The notes beneath the pieces were generated by a model. That model had not been told where the DNA came from, made no database searches, and saw only the letters and a program-made list of their open reading frames with translations. Position numbers and translations under genes: made by a program. From positions 64,748,001 to 64,812,000 of the forward strand of contig CM042022.1 of assembly GCA_023525975.1 (NCBI GenBank): 64,000 nt of DNA, in the 5' to 3' direction. The DNA is from Smallanthus sonchifolius. Lineage: Eukaryota > Streptophyta > Magnoliopsida > Asterales > Asteraceae. This document shows positions 1 through 10,841 of this stretch, in pieces (positions within the stretch are counted from its first letter, which is position 1; the number at the start of each line of letters is the position of its first letter).

Positions 1-883
1 TCTTAAAGACTCATGTACGAAATAGTTTACGCGTGTATCACCTCAGGGATGGGGAGTAGCATGGAGTTAGTTGAGAGAATTAGAAAGCAACATTCTAGTG
101 GGGGATAGCTAAAGCTTTCTATCTTGTCGTGTTAATCTTCGTTCAAGGAAGATAGGGCTCTTTGAAGCAAGCCTTGGAAGAAACGTATGAAGCCTAGGGA
201 GCGGGAGGAACAACTTTGACGAATTAAGGTGGAAGAAAACCTTGTTCCACAAGGGGTTCGTGGCGTGCGAAACAAAGGAGTTAATTAGAGGTGGTTTATT
301 CATTGGTTAATCAACAATACATCACCATAATGGTATTGGCATTGAAGCAATCCATTTTGATGGGCGGATGGAGTACTACTCGTGGAGAGTCGACTCCAGA
401 TAATGGTGGATATTAGACTGGAGTTCTCAATTTGGAGAAATGCTTAAAGGCGTGAACATAGCGTAACGCGGTGATATCAAGAGATGTTCATAAACTAGCT
501 TTGTCCTCAAGCCATTGTGGATCTTGCAACTGGGAGTTTCTTCACGTGCGTTAGACCATGTGAGACAATTAAAGGATTATAGGCATTTCGTATGACTAAG
601 TGTGGTCTTGCCTAAATCTTGGAGTATCGGAGCGATGAAGATAGATCGGATTTCTCGATGCTATCAGTTGACTTATAGAGTGGATTCTCCTTCAAGGAAA
701 TCAAACTCAGGAAACTAGTGGTGCGTGAGGAGGAATTAGTGGTGGCTTCAAGAAACCCAAATATTCTAGCCGAGCTAGAAATCCCTTTGGGGAGGCAATA
801 CTTGTCGTTGCCATATGTGTGGAAGTTACATAGGTGGAATGATGGGACACACTACACCATAGTGTTCTAGTCCTAATCATGTG

Positions 884-928
884 TGCTACGGTGGTTACAA
901 GTCGGGACACATTCGAAGTGAACGTCCC
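884..928 (+). pseudogene. gag zinc-knuckle relic (family A)
   Basis: A 15-codon stretch reads CYGGYKSGHIRSERP. It matches the spacing of a retroviral CCHC knuckle (C-x2-C-x4-H-x4-C), but the second and fourth ligands have become Gly and Arg. The first Cys and the His remain, and the flanking frame is closed. It lies in the gag position, ahead of the RT block. The match is short, so the call rests on spacing and on the order of neighbouring relics. Confidence 0.5.
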
Positions 929-1283
929 GAGTTTAAAGCACGCGAATGAAAGGGGGAGAAAATAGAAATTTTAAGGCTGTCGAGCGAAACATTTCTAAAC
1001 TACCAAATACGGGGCTGGAGTCTTTTGGCATAATTGTTGGATTATATTTTATGTGAATCGGTGGATTCGGAGGTGATCAACATTGTGGATTTCATAATGT
1101 TGACAAATGCATGTGTTAATAATCGAAGGATGTGGGTGAAACAATCACATGTAATGGAGTCCTAAGATTGTAGTGGAATTAGTAACTGTATCGATGTCGT
1201 GTATGACTAAAGGGTGATGTGTTGACCCGTTCTCACCTAGAGACGGTGAAACACGTGGCGCATGAATTGGTGTATACCTGGTT

Positions 1284-1536
1284 TATGCCATTGGCACCAA
1301 CCGGGGAAATGGAATACATGATGTTCCAGTTGGAATGAAGTTCATGAGGGTTCTATAGCTGAATGTCTATTATTGGGGTGTAACCATTTTCTTGAGGAAA
1401 AGAAGAATGGAAGAATGTATACAAACATTTGTCGGGTTTGAACAGGTGTCTAAGTCCGAGTTCAACAATGATGGTAGAGGAGGACGTTATCCCATGAATG
1501 GTATCATTTTCGTTATGTATGCTATGGGATTGTGGA
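1284..1536 (+). pseudogene. Reverse transcriptase relic (family A)
   Basis: The frame beginning near 1284 contains WGVTIFLRKRRMEECI and, further on, GRYPMNGIIF. These parallel the plant gypsy RT blocks 'WGAPVLFVKKKDG' and 'RYPLPRIDDLF' in order and spacing. One in-frame stop precedes the better-preserved part, and the frame closes at 1536. The YxDD catalytic motif was not found downstream, so the palm core is missing or unrecognisable. The same stretch recurs in internal copies 2 and 3 with similar divergence. Confidence 0.55.
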
Positions 1537-2109
1537 GGTAAGTTTCTGGCTCATTAGAAGTTACGCTGTTGTGTGGATCATGTGAAAGGTGTGTAGACCC
1601 ATGTATGTTAATATGGTGGCCGTTTATTCGATGATAGTCATTTTTATCTTCGAAGCAAATCATTCAAACTCATTACCTTCGTGAGTTTTCTGAAATTCCC
1701 TGAAAGTAGAGTCTTTTTGTCGGAATGATTTGGTGTGCCATTTTGGCTTTGGGTGGAAATCCATTTTAGGATAAGGCGGTGAATTCTAAAAAGAAAAACT
1801 TATATGTTGACCCGACAATGATTGAGTTAATCAAGGGTAAATTGTGTTTGGAGTCTTAGAACTTCATTAGTGGCGTTAGAAGTTTTAGAACTTCCCAACG
1901 GTGATTGAAAATGAAATCTTTGAACTTCAAATGGGAGAATTTGGAGGGGGAGATTTAGAAGGTTGAGTTAAAATCCGCGAACTTCATCGTTGTTCTTGAA
2001 GTTTTTGAACTTCATGGGTGTTCTTGAAGTCGTTGACCTTCTTGGGTGAAGAACGAGACTAATAGGTCTCATGGGTTATTGTATATTCGTTTTTGGGGAT
2101 TAACTTTTG

Positions 2110-2215
2110 ATGGCCGAGGATGTAAAGAGGCACAATCAAGCGTGTGGTTATAATTGCCTCACTTGCCTACGAGTTAAGGCCAAATATCAAAAGCGAACCT
2201 ACCCTTTCGAGTGGT
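2110..2215 (+). pseudogene. Integrase zinc-finger relic (family A)
   Basis: The frame from 2110 reads YNCLTCLRVKAKYQK near its centre. This matches the 'CLTCxxVKAxxQ' end of the HHCC zinc finger of plant gypsy integrases; the intact G element has CLTCSKVKAEHQ at the same place. Internal copy 2 keeps the same block at 35650-35740. The frame closes soon afterwards and no DDE core is readable. Confidence 0.65.
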
Positions 2216-2639
2216 CGGAGAACTTTGGTTCAAGGAAGGTGTGATATGACATGATACCGTTGTACTTGTTGAGTCGGATTGAGGTGTTAGTTTCTTCATT
2301 GATTCGGAGGAAACTAGGTGACTAATTACAATTAGTTAAAAGATGGTGTCATGTTGTCTACCGTTTGAGTATTCATATTCGATTGAATGAATTACTAATT
2401 AGTGAACGGTGTCGAATACCATTTGGTTGGGTGCTATTGGTTGTCGGGCAACTAAGAATCTATGGGACGATTCAAGATCTATTCAAGTTCTAGCGTGAAA
2501 GATCTTGTATTTTGAGTATGATTGAAAAATCCGCTCAAGGTGGACAGAAAAACCCAAGTGGATTTAGGGAGGTGGCGTATTGAAATTCAAATGGGAACTT
2601 TGGCGATATAAAAGTTTCCCTTAAAAGGAGGGGGTGTAT

Positions 2640-3000
2640 TAGGTCTTAAAACGTGGAAGGCCAAGTCCTCGTTTTGTTGGACCATTCAGACCTCACTTTA
2701 GTTTATAAAGTGGTTTGCCGTTAGGAGTTACTCGGGGGATCGTGTAGACTCCATGATACATTCCTCGTGGTTCATCCTTGGGAATGCGTAGCGAGAGAAG
2801 TGGATGTTGCTTTTTATAGTGGTGTTGAGGAGGAGGATGAATGATCATCTAGAGGAACCGGTGGCTACCTTAGGTAGCAAGGTGAAATGCTTGTGGTGTA
2901 AGCGGATTAACCAAGCGTTGGTTCGGCGAGATCATTAGATAAGGGGCGGAAACTACTTGGGAATCTGAGGATAGGTAATCGAGCGTTACCCTAATCTTTT
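2640..3000 (+). pseudogene. Integrase C-terminus and chromodomain-like relic (family A)
   Basis: PSPRFVGPFRP is readable at 2661-2693, matching the conserved 'LSPRFVGPF' of chromovirus integrase C-termini. Further on, frames near 2850-3000 give an 'EEPVATLGSKVK' block and an 'ERYPNLF' block, which parallel the chromodomain region of the intact G element (KPVEIMDREVKQLK, KYPHLF). Stops and frame changes separate the blocks. Copy 2 (46440-46830) shares several of the same lesions. Confidence 0.6.
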
Positions 3001-3017
3001 GGTGGATCGGGTTTCGG

Positions 3018-3047
3018 GGACGAAACCCAAAATTAGGGGAAGTGATT
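3018..3047 (+). other. Polypurine tract before LTR-1 (family A)
   Basis: A 'ggggacgaaacc' signature is followed by a purine-rich aggggaagtg run directly before the TGTAA start of the LTR. The same arrangement precedes LTR-2 (46825-46860, agggggagtg). This identifies the LTR edge and the + orientation of the element. Confidence 0.7.
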
Positions 3048-4224
3048 TGTAATGTATTAATTATCTTTTAGGGGGTGTTTTTAAATAAAAGGAAGTTGGA
3101 GGATGCCTTTTAATTGATGGAACTACCTAGTTTGGGTTAGGAGGAGTCATTTTGATAGATGGAGTGGCAATTTTGTATTTAACACAAACTCAATTTGTGT
3201 TAAATAACATGATCAGGCAAAAACACACACTTGTGTGTGTTTCTTGCGAATTTAGGAAGGGAGAAATAGGAGAAAAGAGGTCTTGATCAAGAATTTCGGA
3301 TTTGGAGCTTGCATGCTTGGATTGATGGGTTAGATTGCACAACACCTTCATCATAATCAAGTATGCATCATCTTTTCTCTTTTTCATCCATTAAAATTCT
3401 TGTTCTTGATGGGTGTTGGGTCATGAACCCTATATGGACGAATTTAAGGGTAATGATGAACCAATTGTTGGTTAGGGTTGTTAATCTAGCATTACTAAAG
3501 CTAGAGGAGTAATCAATTCATGTTGAATTCACCAAATTGGGAGTTTTGAAAATTAGGGTTCTTGGAACCAAATTGGGGGTTTTCGAAATTGAGGTTGTTT
3601 GGATGGTAATTTGGGGTTGGTAAGTGTTTGTGGTGTGATTAAACACATAACCATGTAATAACCCCCAATCTATTTGGTGATTTAAGAAATTCGGAGTTTG
3701 GGTGAAATTGGTTGGAACCCAAACGAGTCAGAATGGGTGAATGTTTATGTAGGGAGGTTAAAACTTGTTTAAAGTGTAATTAATCAAGTTTAGAATGGGC
3801 GTAATCCATAAGGTCTAGCGTGGGTGTTAGACCTCAGTTGGTGAATGGTGAATGGTGAATGGTGAAATTGGTGAATTTGGGAGTTTGACTTTAATGGGTC
3901 AAACGGGTCAACTTGGGTTGAAAGGTTGAATTCGGTGATGGAGGTTTGGTTAAGGTTGCGTTAATCAAACAAAGTTAGGGTCTTGATCATTAGATCATAA
4001 AGGTGTGTTGGGTGTATTTAGTGATCATTGGATTATTAATTGTAATTAGGTTGTATAGGTAATCAAGTGGTAAAGGATCTAACTTGGAAGAGCAATTGGG
4101 ATGATCTCTAACTTAGGGTAAGTGCCTTGCACTTACTTAGTATTTGATAAACTAATGTTGTTGCATAAGTAGATAGTATGTTGAAGGAATACTTGCTTAT
4201 GTATTGTTAATTTGGTATGTGGTG

Positions 4225-4660
4225 TATTGGTATAATTTGACTTAAGTGGTCAAGAGTCAAACCATAATGTGGTATGTGGTGTATTGGTGTGTTAGACTTA
4301 GGTGGTAAAGAGTCAAACCATAATATGGTAAATTGATGTAATATGACTTATGAGGTAGAAGTCAAAGTAGTATGCTTAATGAGGTTTAAATCTAGGTGTA
4401 TTGACTTGTGTGGTAAAAGTCAAACTTGTATGCGAATTGTGGTTTCAATAGTGGTAATTTGACTCATGTGGTGAAAAGTCAAACTAGTATGTAAATGTGG
4501 TAGATCGTGGTAATTTGACTTGTGTGGTAAAGATTCAAATTATATGTAAATGTGGTAGATTGTGGTAATTTGACTTATGTGGTAAAGAGTCAAACTAATA
4601 TGTGAATATGATGAAATTGGTGTAAATAACTTATGTGGTATATAGTTAAATAAAATGTGA
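4225..4660 (+). repeat. Tandem TTTGACT...AGTCAAA hairpin units in LTR-1
   Basis: About eight diverged units of 50-60 bp each carry the dyad TTTGACT, a loop of about 12 nt (cat/tatgtggtgaa-like), then AGTCAAA. A clear example has arms at 4458-4464 and 4477-4483. Sequence between units is a gtaaatgtggtagat-like spacer. The same array is present in LTR-2 at about 47605-48040. Confidence 0.8.
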
Positions 4661-4684
4661 TAAATTGGTGAAATGGTGCATAGA

Positions 4685-5180
4685 AGTATGGAATACTTCA
4701 AAGGGTTGACTTGGGGTCAATTACTCCAAGTACGGGTAAGACGATTTGTGGTACTCGCTCCGAGGGGTCGTAAACCCAATAAGAAGTGTGGAATACTTCA
4801 AAGGGTGGACTTGGAGTCAAATAATCCAAGTACAGGTAAGACGAGTTATGGTACTCGCACCGAGGGGTCGTAAACCAAATAAGAAGTGTGGATTACTTCA
4901 AAGGGTGGACTTGGAGTCAAATACTCCAAGTACTGGTAAGACGAGTTGTGGTACTAGCACGGAGGGGGTCCTAAACCAAATAAGAAGTGTGGAATACTTC
5001 AAAGGGTGGACTTGGAGTCAAATACTCCAAGTACAGATAAGAGTAGTTGTGGCACTCGCACCGAGGGGTCGTAAACCCAATAAGAAGTGTGAAATACTTC
5101 AAAGTGTGGTCTCTTAATCAAATATTCCAAGTACGGGTAAGACGAGTTGTGGTTCTCGCACCGAGGCGTTGTAAGCCAAC
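4685..5180 (+). repeat. Five tandem 100-bp repeats in LTR-1
   Basis: Five head-to-tail monomers of 100 bp begin near 4685, 4785, 4885, 4985 and 5085. Each has two dyads: ACTTGGAGT-N5-ACTCCAAGT (arms at 4909-4917 and 4923-4931 in one monomer) and CGAGT-N6-ACTCG. LTR-2 carries five equivalent monomers at 48065-48560. Because 100 is not a multiple of 3, the array gives overlapping open frames in several phases on both strands. These are artefacts. Confidence 0.9.
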
Positions 5181-5530
5181 TAAAAGGTAATAAGTGGATG
5201 GGAGTAAACATGTGTGTGTGTGTTGTTGTTATAAATGTTATGTCGATGTCGTATTGCACAAAGATGTAAACGGGTCGGAATGTGTCGGGACGGTAAGCAA
5301 GTAGTGGTTCTCGTATGAGGAGTTTAAAACATTCACAAAATGTAGTTGGTTGCTTATAACGACCGGGGGTCGAGTTGGGAGGGTCGAAAAGGTGGAAAAC
5401 TAAAATTTGTTGCAGGAGGGTGTTAGGACATAGTTTGTAATGACAAAATCTTTGTAATAGTTTAGATCTTATGTCTTTATGTTTTTGTAATGTAATAATG
5501 TTCTAAGTGTTTTATGCAAGTTATGCTAGA

Positions 5531-5685
5531 GGCGAACTTGTTAAGTTCGCCTAGTCTAACAGAGGCGAACTTGTTAAGTTCGCTTAAGTCTATCTGAGGC
5601 GAACTTGTTAAGTTCGCTTAAGTCTATCTGAGGCGAACTTGTTAAGTTCTCTTAGTCTGTTAGAGGCGAACTTGTTAAGTTCGCC
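5531..5685 (+). repeat. Palindrome array in C1 5' LTR, 5 units
   Basis: Five units of the 21-bp palindrome GGCGAACTT-GTT-AAGTTCGCC start at 5531, 5564, 5598, 5632 and 5665, giving a period of 33-34 bp. The spacers are 12-13 bp and similar to each other (tagtctaacaga or taagtctatctga). Units 1 and 5 are fully symmetric, and the others have one or two changes in the right arm. The last unit ends 18 bp before the TATA box. Confidence 0.95.
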
Positions 5686-5703
5686 TAATGCAGGTCAATA
5701 GTC

Positions 5704-5711
5704 TATATATA
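5704..5711 (+). promoter_or_regulatory. TATA box of C1 5' LTR
   Basis: TATATATA lies just downstream of the palindrome array and about 240 bp before the LTR end. The 3' LTR has the same box at 24239-24246. Transcription start and the U3/R border cannot be fixed from sequence alone. Confidence 0.65.
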
Positions 5712-5947
5712 GATGTTTACAGAGTCAGTTTGAAGATAGAACAGGATCGATCAGAACTAGAACCGAGTTGAACGATTGAGTCTGTAAACTCTATTGAGAA
5801 TTGGAATACAAGCGTGAATGTTATTTACTTGATTGGCTCTATTGTCTTTTGTGTATGCAATTGTTGATTCGTTGGATTCCGCACTCCGAGTTAACGACAC
5901 GTCTTATCACGAGAACGATCTGTAGAAGTGACATGAGTACCTACAAG

Positions 5948-5959
5948 TGGTACCAGAGC
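5948..5959 (+). other. Primer-binding site of C1
   Basis: TGGTACCAGAGC begins two bases after the LTR end. It matches the common plant copia PBS TGGTATCAGAGC (complementary to initiator tRNA-Met) with one change. Confidence 0.85.
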
Positions 5960-6245
5960 TTTTGCTCGTGATTCTAGATGGTTTTGTATGCAAATTGACA
6001 AGAAATTCATCATCTTTGACATTTTCATTTCCATGGAGTTTTCATGCTTAATTTGGTTCTGATTTGGTGTTTTTGAAGAGGATTTTGAAGAAGTTGATCC
6101 GATAGAAAGGTTCTACTTGAGAAATCACACAATCCTACGGTTTGATTTTGACTAATTCCTTCAAATCAGTGAATTATGAAGATTTTTGGTGATTCTTGTT
6201 TCGCGGTTTCTGATTGAACTGTTGTTGATTTTGAATCTGCTGAAG

Positions 6246-6425
6246 CAAGCGAACTTGCTGATTTTGTGTAGGCGAACTTAGTAGGCGAACTTGTCAAGTT
6301 CGCTTCTCACAAATTAAACGAACTTATTTTTAGGCGAACTTAATCAGATTTTCTGGTTTCTGGTTTAAGCGAGCTTATCAAGTTCGCTTCATATTAAGTT
6401 CGCTTGGGTATCACAGAAGCGAACT
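6246..6425 (+). repeat. Palindrome half-sites in C1 5' leader
   Basis: The leader between PBS and gag contains repeated full and half copies of the LTR palindrome: GGCGAACTT, AAGCGAACTT and AAGTTCGCTT occur at least eight times within 180 bp. The spacing is irregular, unlike the LTR array. C2 has an equivalent island at 12628-12780. Confidence 0.85.
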
Positions 6426-6481
6426 TATTATCTTCGTCTAAGGATAGTGAGTGTTCAACACTTGTGAAATTTTTCAGGAAA

Positions 6482-9400
6482 ATGGCAAATATGGTACAAG
6501 TAACGAATATGTTCAATTATGATAATGAGATTGGTACATCTCAAAAACCACTAAAGTTGTTGAATCTTGCTGATTATTCTAATTGGAAAGATAGGTTTGA
6601 TCAGTTCGTATCTTTTACCGATACCAGTCTCTGGATTCCTATTTTAGAAGGTTATACGCATCCGACTTATTCGTGGATGGGACAGATAATGTTCCAAAGC
6701 CGGTATCAGCGTTAACGACTGAAGAAAAGTTACTGTTTGATAGGGAAAAGAAAGCGATGGCATGTATTTCGATGTCTCTTCCGAAGGAAATATATCACAG
6801 TTTCAAATAATTCAAATCTTCTCAAAAACTGTGGGAAGCATTACAGAAAAGATGTGAAGGCAGTTTGGATGTAAAGAAGAGTAGAAAAGAGCTATTGAAG
6901 AAGCAATTCTTGGTCTTCAAACATTTTCAAAATAAATCCTTGGATGATCTTGCTACCAGATTCTATCATCTGCTTAGTGAACTGTCGAGTGCTTCTGTGG
7001 TGTATGAAACTGAAGAAATTAATGATAAGTTCTTGGAGGCATTACCATCAAAATTTGATGTGTATACGGTTTTGATCAAAGAAAATATCAAGTACAAAAC
7101 CATGTCTCGTGAAGAAGTTCTTGGGAAGATTCAATCACATGACCTGAATATGAAGAAGAAGGAGACTAACATGGAGCATATCCAGGATCCTTCAATGTAT
7201 TTTGCCAAACTACTGGTAAAACGTGTACAGGAGTTGCATTCTTTTCTGGCGATGATAAAGATTCTTCAAATGATCCGTGTTCTGGAGTTCCTATTCATTA
7301 TGGTCATTCTAGTCATTCTGGATTTTCTGCGACAGCAGCTTCTACATCTTCTGGATCTCATATAAATCAAAAGGTTGCTGATGATTATCTAGCTATGTTT
7401 TCCTCATTCATGGCTTCATATGAGAATTTTATTGGAGGGAAAATTCATGATCCTGAGGTTATTGAAGAAGATTTCAGACAGATTGACCCTGTTGATCTGG
7501 AAGAAATGAACATCCAATGAAATATGGCCATGTTGATGCGTTAAGCAAAGAATTTCTTGAAGAAAACTGGTAGAAAGTATATTGGATCTAATAGTCGATC
7601 ACACATGGGATTTGATAAAACCAAAGTGCGTTGTTATAACTGTCAAGAGTATGGTCACTTTGCTAAAGAGTGTGTGAAGCAAAAGGTTGAGTTTGATTCT
7701 CAGAAGAAGCAGAATAATTTTCAGAATAATCGTAATCAATCACATGGTTCATAGAACGATGAGAACTATGACTGGGGTATTCATCTGGAAGATTCAGTGG
7801 GTGCTGTAAGTCAAGCCTTTGTAGCAGAAATTCATTCTGAAAAATCAAAAGAGGTGACTGATGATGACAGTTCGAGTGATGGTTCGAGTGATGGTTCAAG
7901 TGATGGTTCGAGTGATGGTGAAAATGTGCAGATTGTTGATGAAGAGATAGAACAAGTGCAGAATATTGATTCTGATGTTGCATCAAGTGTTGCTGAAGAT
8001 GATATTGTTCTAACACAAAATGCTTCAGATGGTGCTGATTCAGAGAATATTCCCATTGCCAAAGTTTTCATGGCAGACATGTCTGATCCGTCAAAGGTAA
8101 AAGACTCTGTTTGTCATATTTACTGTTCTAACTGCATTACTGTTAAAGATAAATTGCAAAAGGTCATGGATGATAACACAAACTTGATTTGTGATATGAA
8201 ATCGATGCATTATGTTAATCGGAAACTAAAAGACAATGATAAATTGTGCATCGATAGAATTGAGTCTTTGAAAAGAGACTTAAATTCTCTGGGGTTGAAA
8301 TATAAAGAACAAGCTTATAATCTGGATATGGCTTATGTTGAAATAGAAAAACGAAATGAAGTTGTTGCTCAAAAGAATAAGGAAATTTCTGACAAAGAGT
8401 CTGAGGTGATCAAACTTCATAGAAAGTTGGAAAACTTTACAAATTCTTCTGTTGTTTTGGATTATTTTAATTCAAATGTTGATCCTACTAAACGGGTTGC
8501 TAGGATTGGATTTGTTCCTCCACCATTTAATGCAAATTATGTGGTTGAACCTGAAATCATACATGAAGAGGAAATAAATCCAAAAACAGTATTGAAAGTG
8601 AACCGGGTAACTGGTGAGGATATGGTTTATGAATCTGATTCGAAGGATGATGTATTTGATGAGAAGAAGGTCGAAGGTATTCCAAAAGAGGTGAAACTTG
8701 ATGAACCAACAGTTGTAAAAACTGTTACCCATGATAGATGTATTCTGACTAAACCTGATGAGGTGAAAGTTGTTACCCCTAAGCTTTCCCCAATTTTACA
8801 GTCAAGTGGTTTTGTCGCTGCTGGTCATCAAAAGGTGCATTCATCAAAGGTGCATACACAGGTTTATGTTCCAAAGAAATCAGTAAACTGTTCTGAAAAT
8901 CTTCTGAAGCTTATTCTTCTAATGGTTCCTCAAACTCAAAGAATTCTTCTTACTTTAGAACTTATAAAGAGAGAAGAGTTTGTTTTCATTGCAACGAAGC
9001 TGGTCACACTCTAGTCAATTGTCCTTATAAGAACCAGGGCAAATTCAAGACTGTTCCTTCACAACCAAAAGTGGTGAAAATTCTGAAAAGAACAGATGAC
9101 GGAAAATCATCATTTAGTTTGGAGAAAAATACATCCTGTCGATCTTTTGTTAAATCCTCTGGATTTAAACAGCAGGATAAATTGAATTCTAAATCATTTG
9201 TGTGTCAAGAGAAACTTGAGATTCCTCATTTTAGAATTTCAAAAGATTCTCAATCTGAAGTTAAATTGTCTAGACCACAAAGGAGAAGACGAAACAGAAA
9301 ATTGAAGAAAATTTTGGAAACATCTGAATCTGGGAATAATAAATCAAATAATGTTTTTCAAAATAATCAAAACATGTCTCCTATGAAAAAATCTGTTGGT

Positions 9401-9517
9401 ACAACTTCTATTCCAAAAGTTAATGATAACATTGATTGTGAGTTACTAGAAGTTGTTTATTTTGATCAATATGGATGACCCAAGACCACAATGGCTTGGG
9501 TTCCTATTTCTAACTGA
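6482..9517 (+). pseudogene. gag: C1 gag (broken)
   Basis: This is copia gag, the capsid/nucleocapsid precursor. The likely start is the ATG at 6482 (MANMVQVTNMFNYDNEIG), which has the same context as the C2 gag start. Readable parts are the N-terminal 'WKDRFDQFV' block, a UBN2/retrotran_gag region (about 6720-7180, e.g. SLDDLATRFYHLL), a CCHC knuckle CYNCQEYGHFAKEC (near 7630-7672), an acidic SSDG repeat, a long coiled coil (about 8150-8450), a second knuckle region near 8975-9030 and a basic RPQRRRRNRKLKK tail. There is a frameshift near 6690, another between 7200 and 7550, a stop at 7752-7754, a frameshift near 8930-9070 and a TGA at 9476-9478. The frame ends WVPISN-stop at 9515-9517. Confidence 0.88.
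7869..7918 (+). repeat. 12-bp tandem repeat coding SSDG
   Basis: Four copies of a ggttcgagtgat unit in gag give an SSDG repeat in an acidic, probably disordered segment after the first zinc knuckle. C2 does not have it. Confidence 0.85.
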
Positions 9518-9536
9518 TTTTTGTTGTTTATGTAGG
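9518..9536 (+). promoter_or_regulatory. Splice-acceptor-like site at the C1 gag/pol border
   Basis: After the gag stop a T-rich tract (ttttgttgtttatgtag) ends in AG at 9534-9535, and the pol frame opens directly behind it with the protease. C2 (AG at 15011-15012) and D (minus strand, AG at 63181-63180) have the same layout. It looks like a 3' splice site for a pol message. No donor was identified. Confidence 0.5.
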
Positions 9537-10835
9537 GACAACCAAGGATGACTATCAACAATACATGGTATGTGGATAGTGGTTGCTCACGACATATGAC
9601 AGGGAATATCAGATTGCTTGAAGATGTTAAAAATATTGATGGAGGTTATGTGGCTTTTGAGGGGAATAAAGGCGGGTACATAACTGGACAGGGTACTTTA
9701 AAGAATGATAAAGTCAAATTTGAGAAGGTGAATTATGTGGAGCAGCTTGAACACAATCTTTTGAGTGTATCACAAGTTTGTGACAAGAAGTTTTCGTTCC
9801 ATTTTAATGATGCTGAGTAGTCTTGAAACCCGGTTTTGTTTTTTCATGAAGAATGGATTCTCATGAAGGCCCCGAGGAGAAATGACATGTATGTCCTTGA
9901 CATGAGTGTTGCTACTACAACGGATTCAATTCCTACATGTTTACTCTCCAAGGCGTCGGAATCAGATTCTATTTTGTGGCATAGCTCACATCAACTATCG
10001 GAAGATGAACTTTATTGTTAAGAATGATCTGGTTCTTGGTATTCCAAAGATGAAATTCTCAGTTCCTGATGATTATATTCCTTGCAAGAAGGGGAAACAA
10101 CGAAAGAAATCACACAAAACTAAATCGAAGAATTCTATCGTAACTCCTTTGGAGCTGCTGCATATGGATTTGCTCTGTCCGATTAGTATCAGGAGCATTG
10201 GTGGAAAATCGTACTGTTTGGTAGTAACGGATGATTTCTCCAGATTTTCATGGGTTAAGTTTCTTTCTTTTAAAGCTGAAACCACTGAGTTGGTACAATA
10301 CTTAATCCTGGGTTTGGAGACTTTGTTCAATCTAAAGGTTAGAAGAATTAGAAGTGAAAATGGTAGCGAGTTTAAGAATAGCAAGATGGGCTTATTCTGT
10401 CTACAAAAGGGAATTCATCATGAATTCAGTGCGCCATATGTTCCTCAACAAAATGGTGTTGCTGAACGAAAGAACAGGACGTTGGTTGAAACGGCACGCA
10501 CGATGCTTGCAGATTCTAAGCTTCCAGTTACTTTTTAGGCTGAAGCTGTGAATACTGCGTGTCACGTTTTGAACAGGGTCTTGACCGTCAAGCGACACAA
10601 CAAGACTTGCTACGAGTTGCTGAATAATAGAAAGGCGAATCTGGATTATTTACTACCTTTTGGTAATCCTTGCACCTTGTTGAAAGTTAGAGATGTCCCA
10701 ACAAAATTCAGTGCTAAGGCTATTGAAGGGATTTTTCTGGGGTATGTTGCCAATTCGACTACCAAGAGGGTTTATAACAAAGAAACGCGCCAAGTTGAAG
10801 AATGGTTCCATATTGATTGTTCAAATCGGTCTTGA
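9536..10835 (+). pseudogene. pol: C1 pol, protease and integrase part (broken)
   Basis: The aspartic protease is recognised by WYVDSGCSRHMTG (DSG active site) near 9570. The pre-integrase segment and the zinc finger (CKKGKQ) follow. The integrase core is at about 10140-10500, with LLHMDL, VVTDDFSRFSW and QQNGVAERKNRT. The expected DDE residues are the Asp in HMDL, the Asp in 'RSDNG' and the Glu in AERKN. Here the middle motif reads RSENGSEF, so the second catalytic Asp is Glu. Stops are present near 9818, 10019 and 10536, with a frameshift between the pre-integrase and core segments. Confidence 0.9.
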
Positions 10836-10841
10836 CCTCAA

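Larger units (their letters stand above)
1..3047 (+). mobile_element. Family A Ty3/gypsy relic, internal copy 1
   Basis: This is the internal region of a decayed Ty3/gypsy element, truncated on the left by the window edge. It aligns by eye to 34323-35753 plus 46026-46860 (copy 2) and to 50000-51629 (copy 3), and it ends at the start of LTR-1. No ORF longer than about 70 codons survives. Short blocks in the correct pol order can still be read: a gag CCHC knuckle, a reverse transcriptase block, the integrase zinc finger, and an integrase C-terminus with a chromodomain-like block. The sequence upstream of the LTR carries the 'gacgaaacc' signature and a purine tract, as is usual before a gypsy 3' LTR. 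The internal region is about 3.6 kb, shorter than an intact chromovirus, so parts are missing. Confidence 0.8.
3048..5420 (+). mobile_element. Family A LTR-1, segment 1 of 3
   Basis: This is the left part of a long LTR that begins TGTAA. It aligns to LTR-2 from 46861 but lacks about 27 bp just after the start and has roughly 450 bp (about 3200-3700) that are absent from LTR-2. The segment holds two tandem dyad arrays (4225-4660 and 4685-5180). It stops at the C1 insertion, and 5416-5420 (GAGGG) is the left target-site duplication. The LTR resumes at 24485. The short ORFs read through the tandem repeats are not genes. Confidence 0.85.
5421..5945 (+). mobile_element. C1 5' LTR
   Basis: This 525-bp LTR starts TGTTAGG and ends CTACA, directly before a PBS. 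It contains five palindromic units (5531-5685) and a TATATATA box (5704-5711). It matches the 3' LTR (23995-24479) along its length except in the palindrome array, where the 3' copy is shorter and more degenerate. Confidence 0.95.

Noticed and set aside
4673..5259. Overlapping ORFs on both strands in the 100-bp repeats (also 48006-48590)
   Set aside because: They arise because a stop-poor 100-bp monomer is read in successive phases. The same peptides recur in both LTRs and on both strands, with no start context or family resemblance.
5529..5686. CRISPR array (palindromic repeats with short spacers at regular intervals)
   Set aside because: Spacers are 12-13 bp and similar to each other, the array sits inside an LTR and recurs in both LTRs of two elements, and there are no cas genes. 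It is a regulatory or structural LTR repeat in a plant genome.
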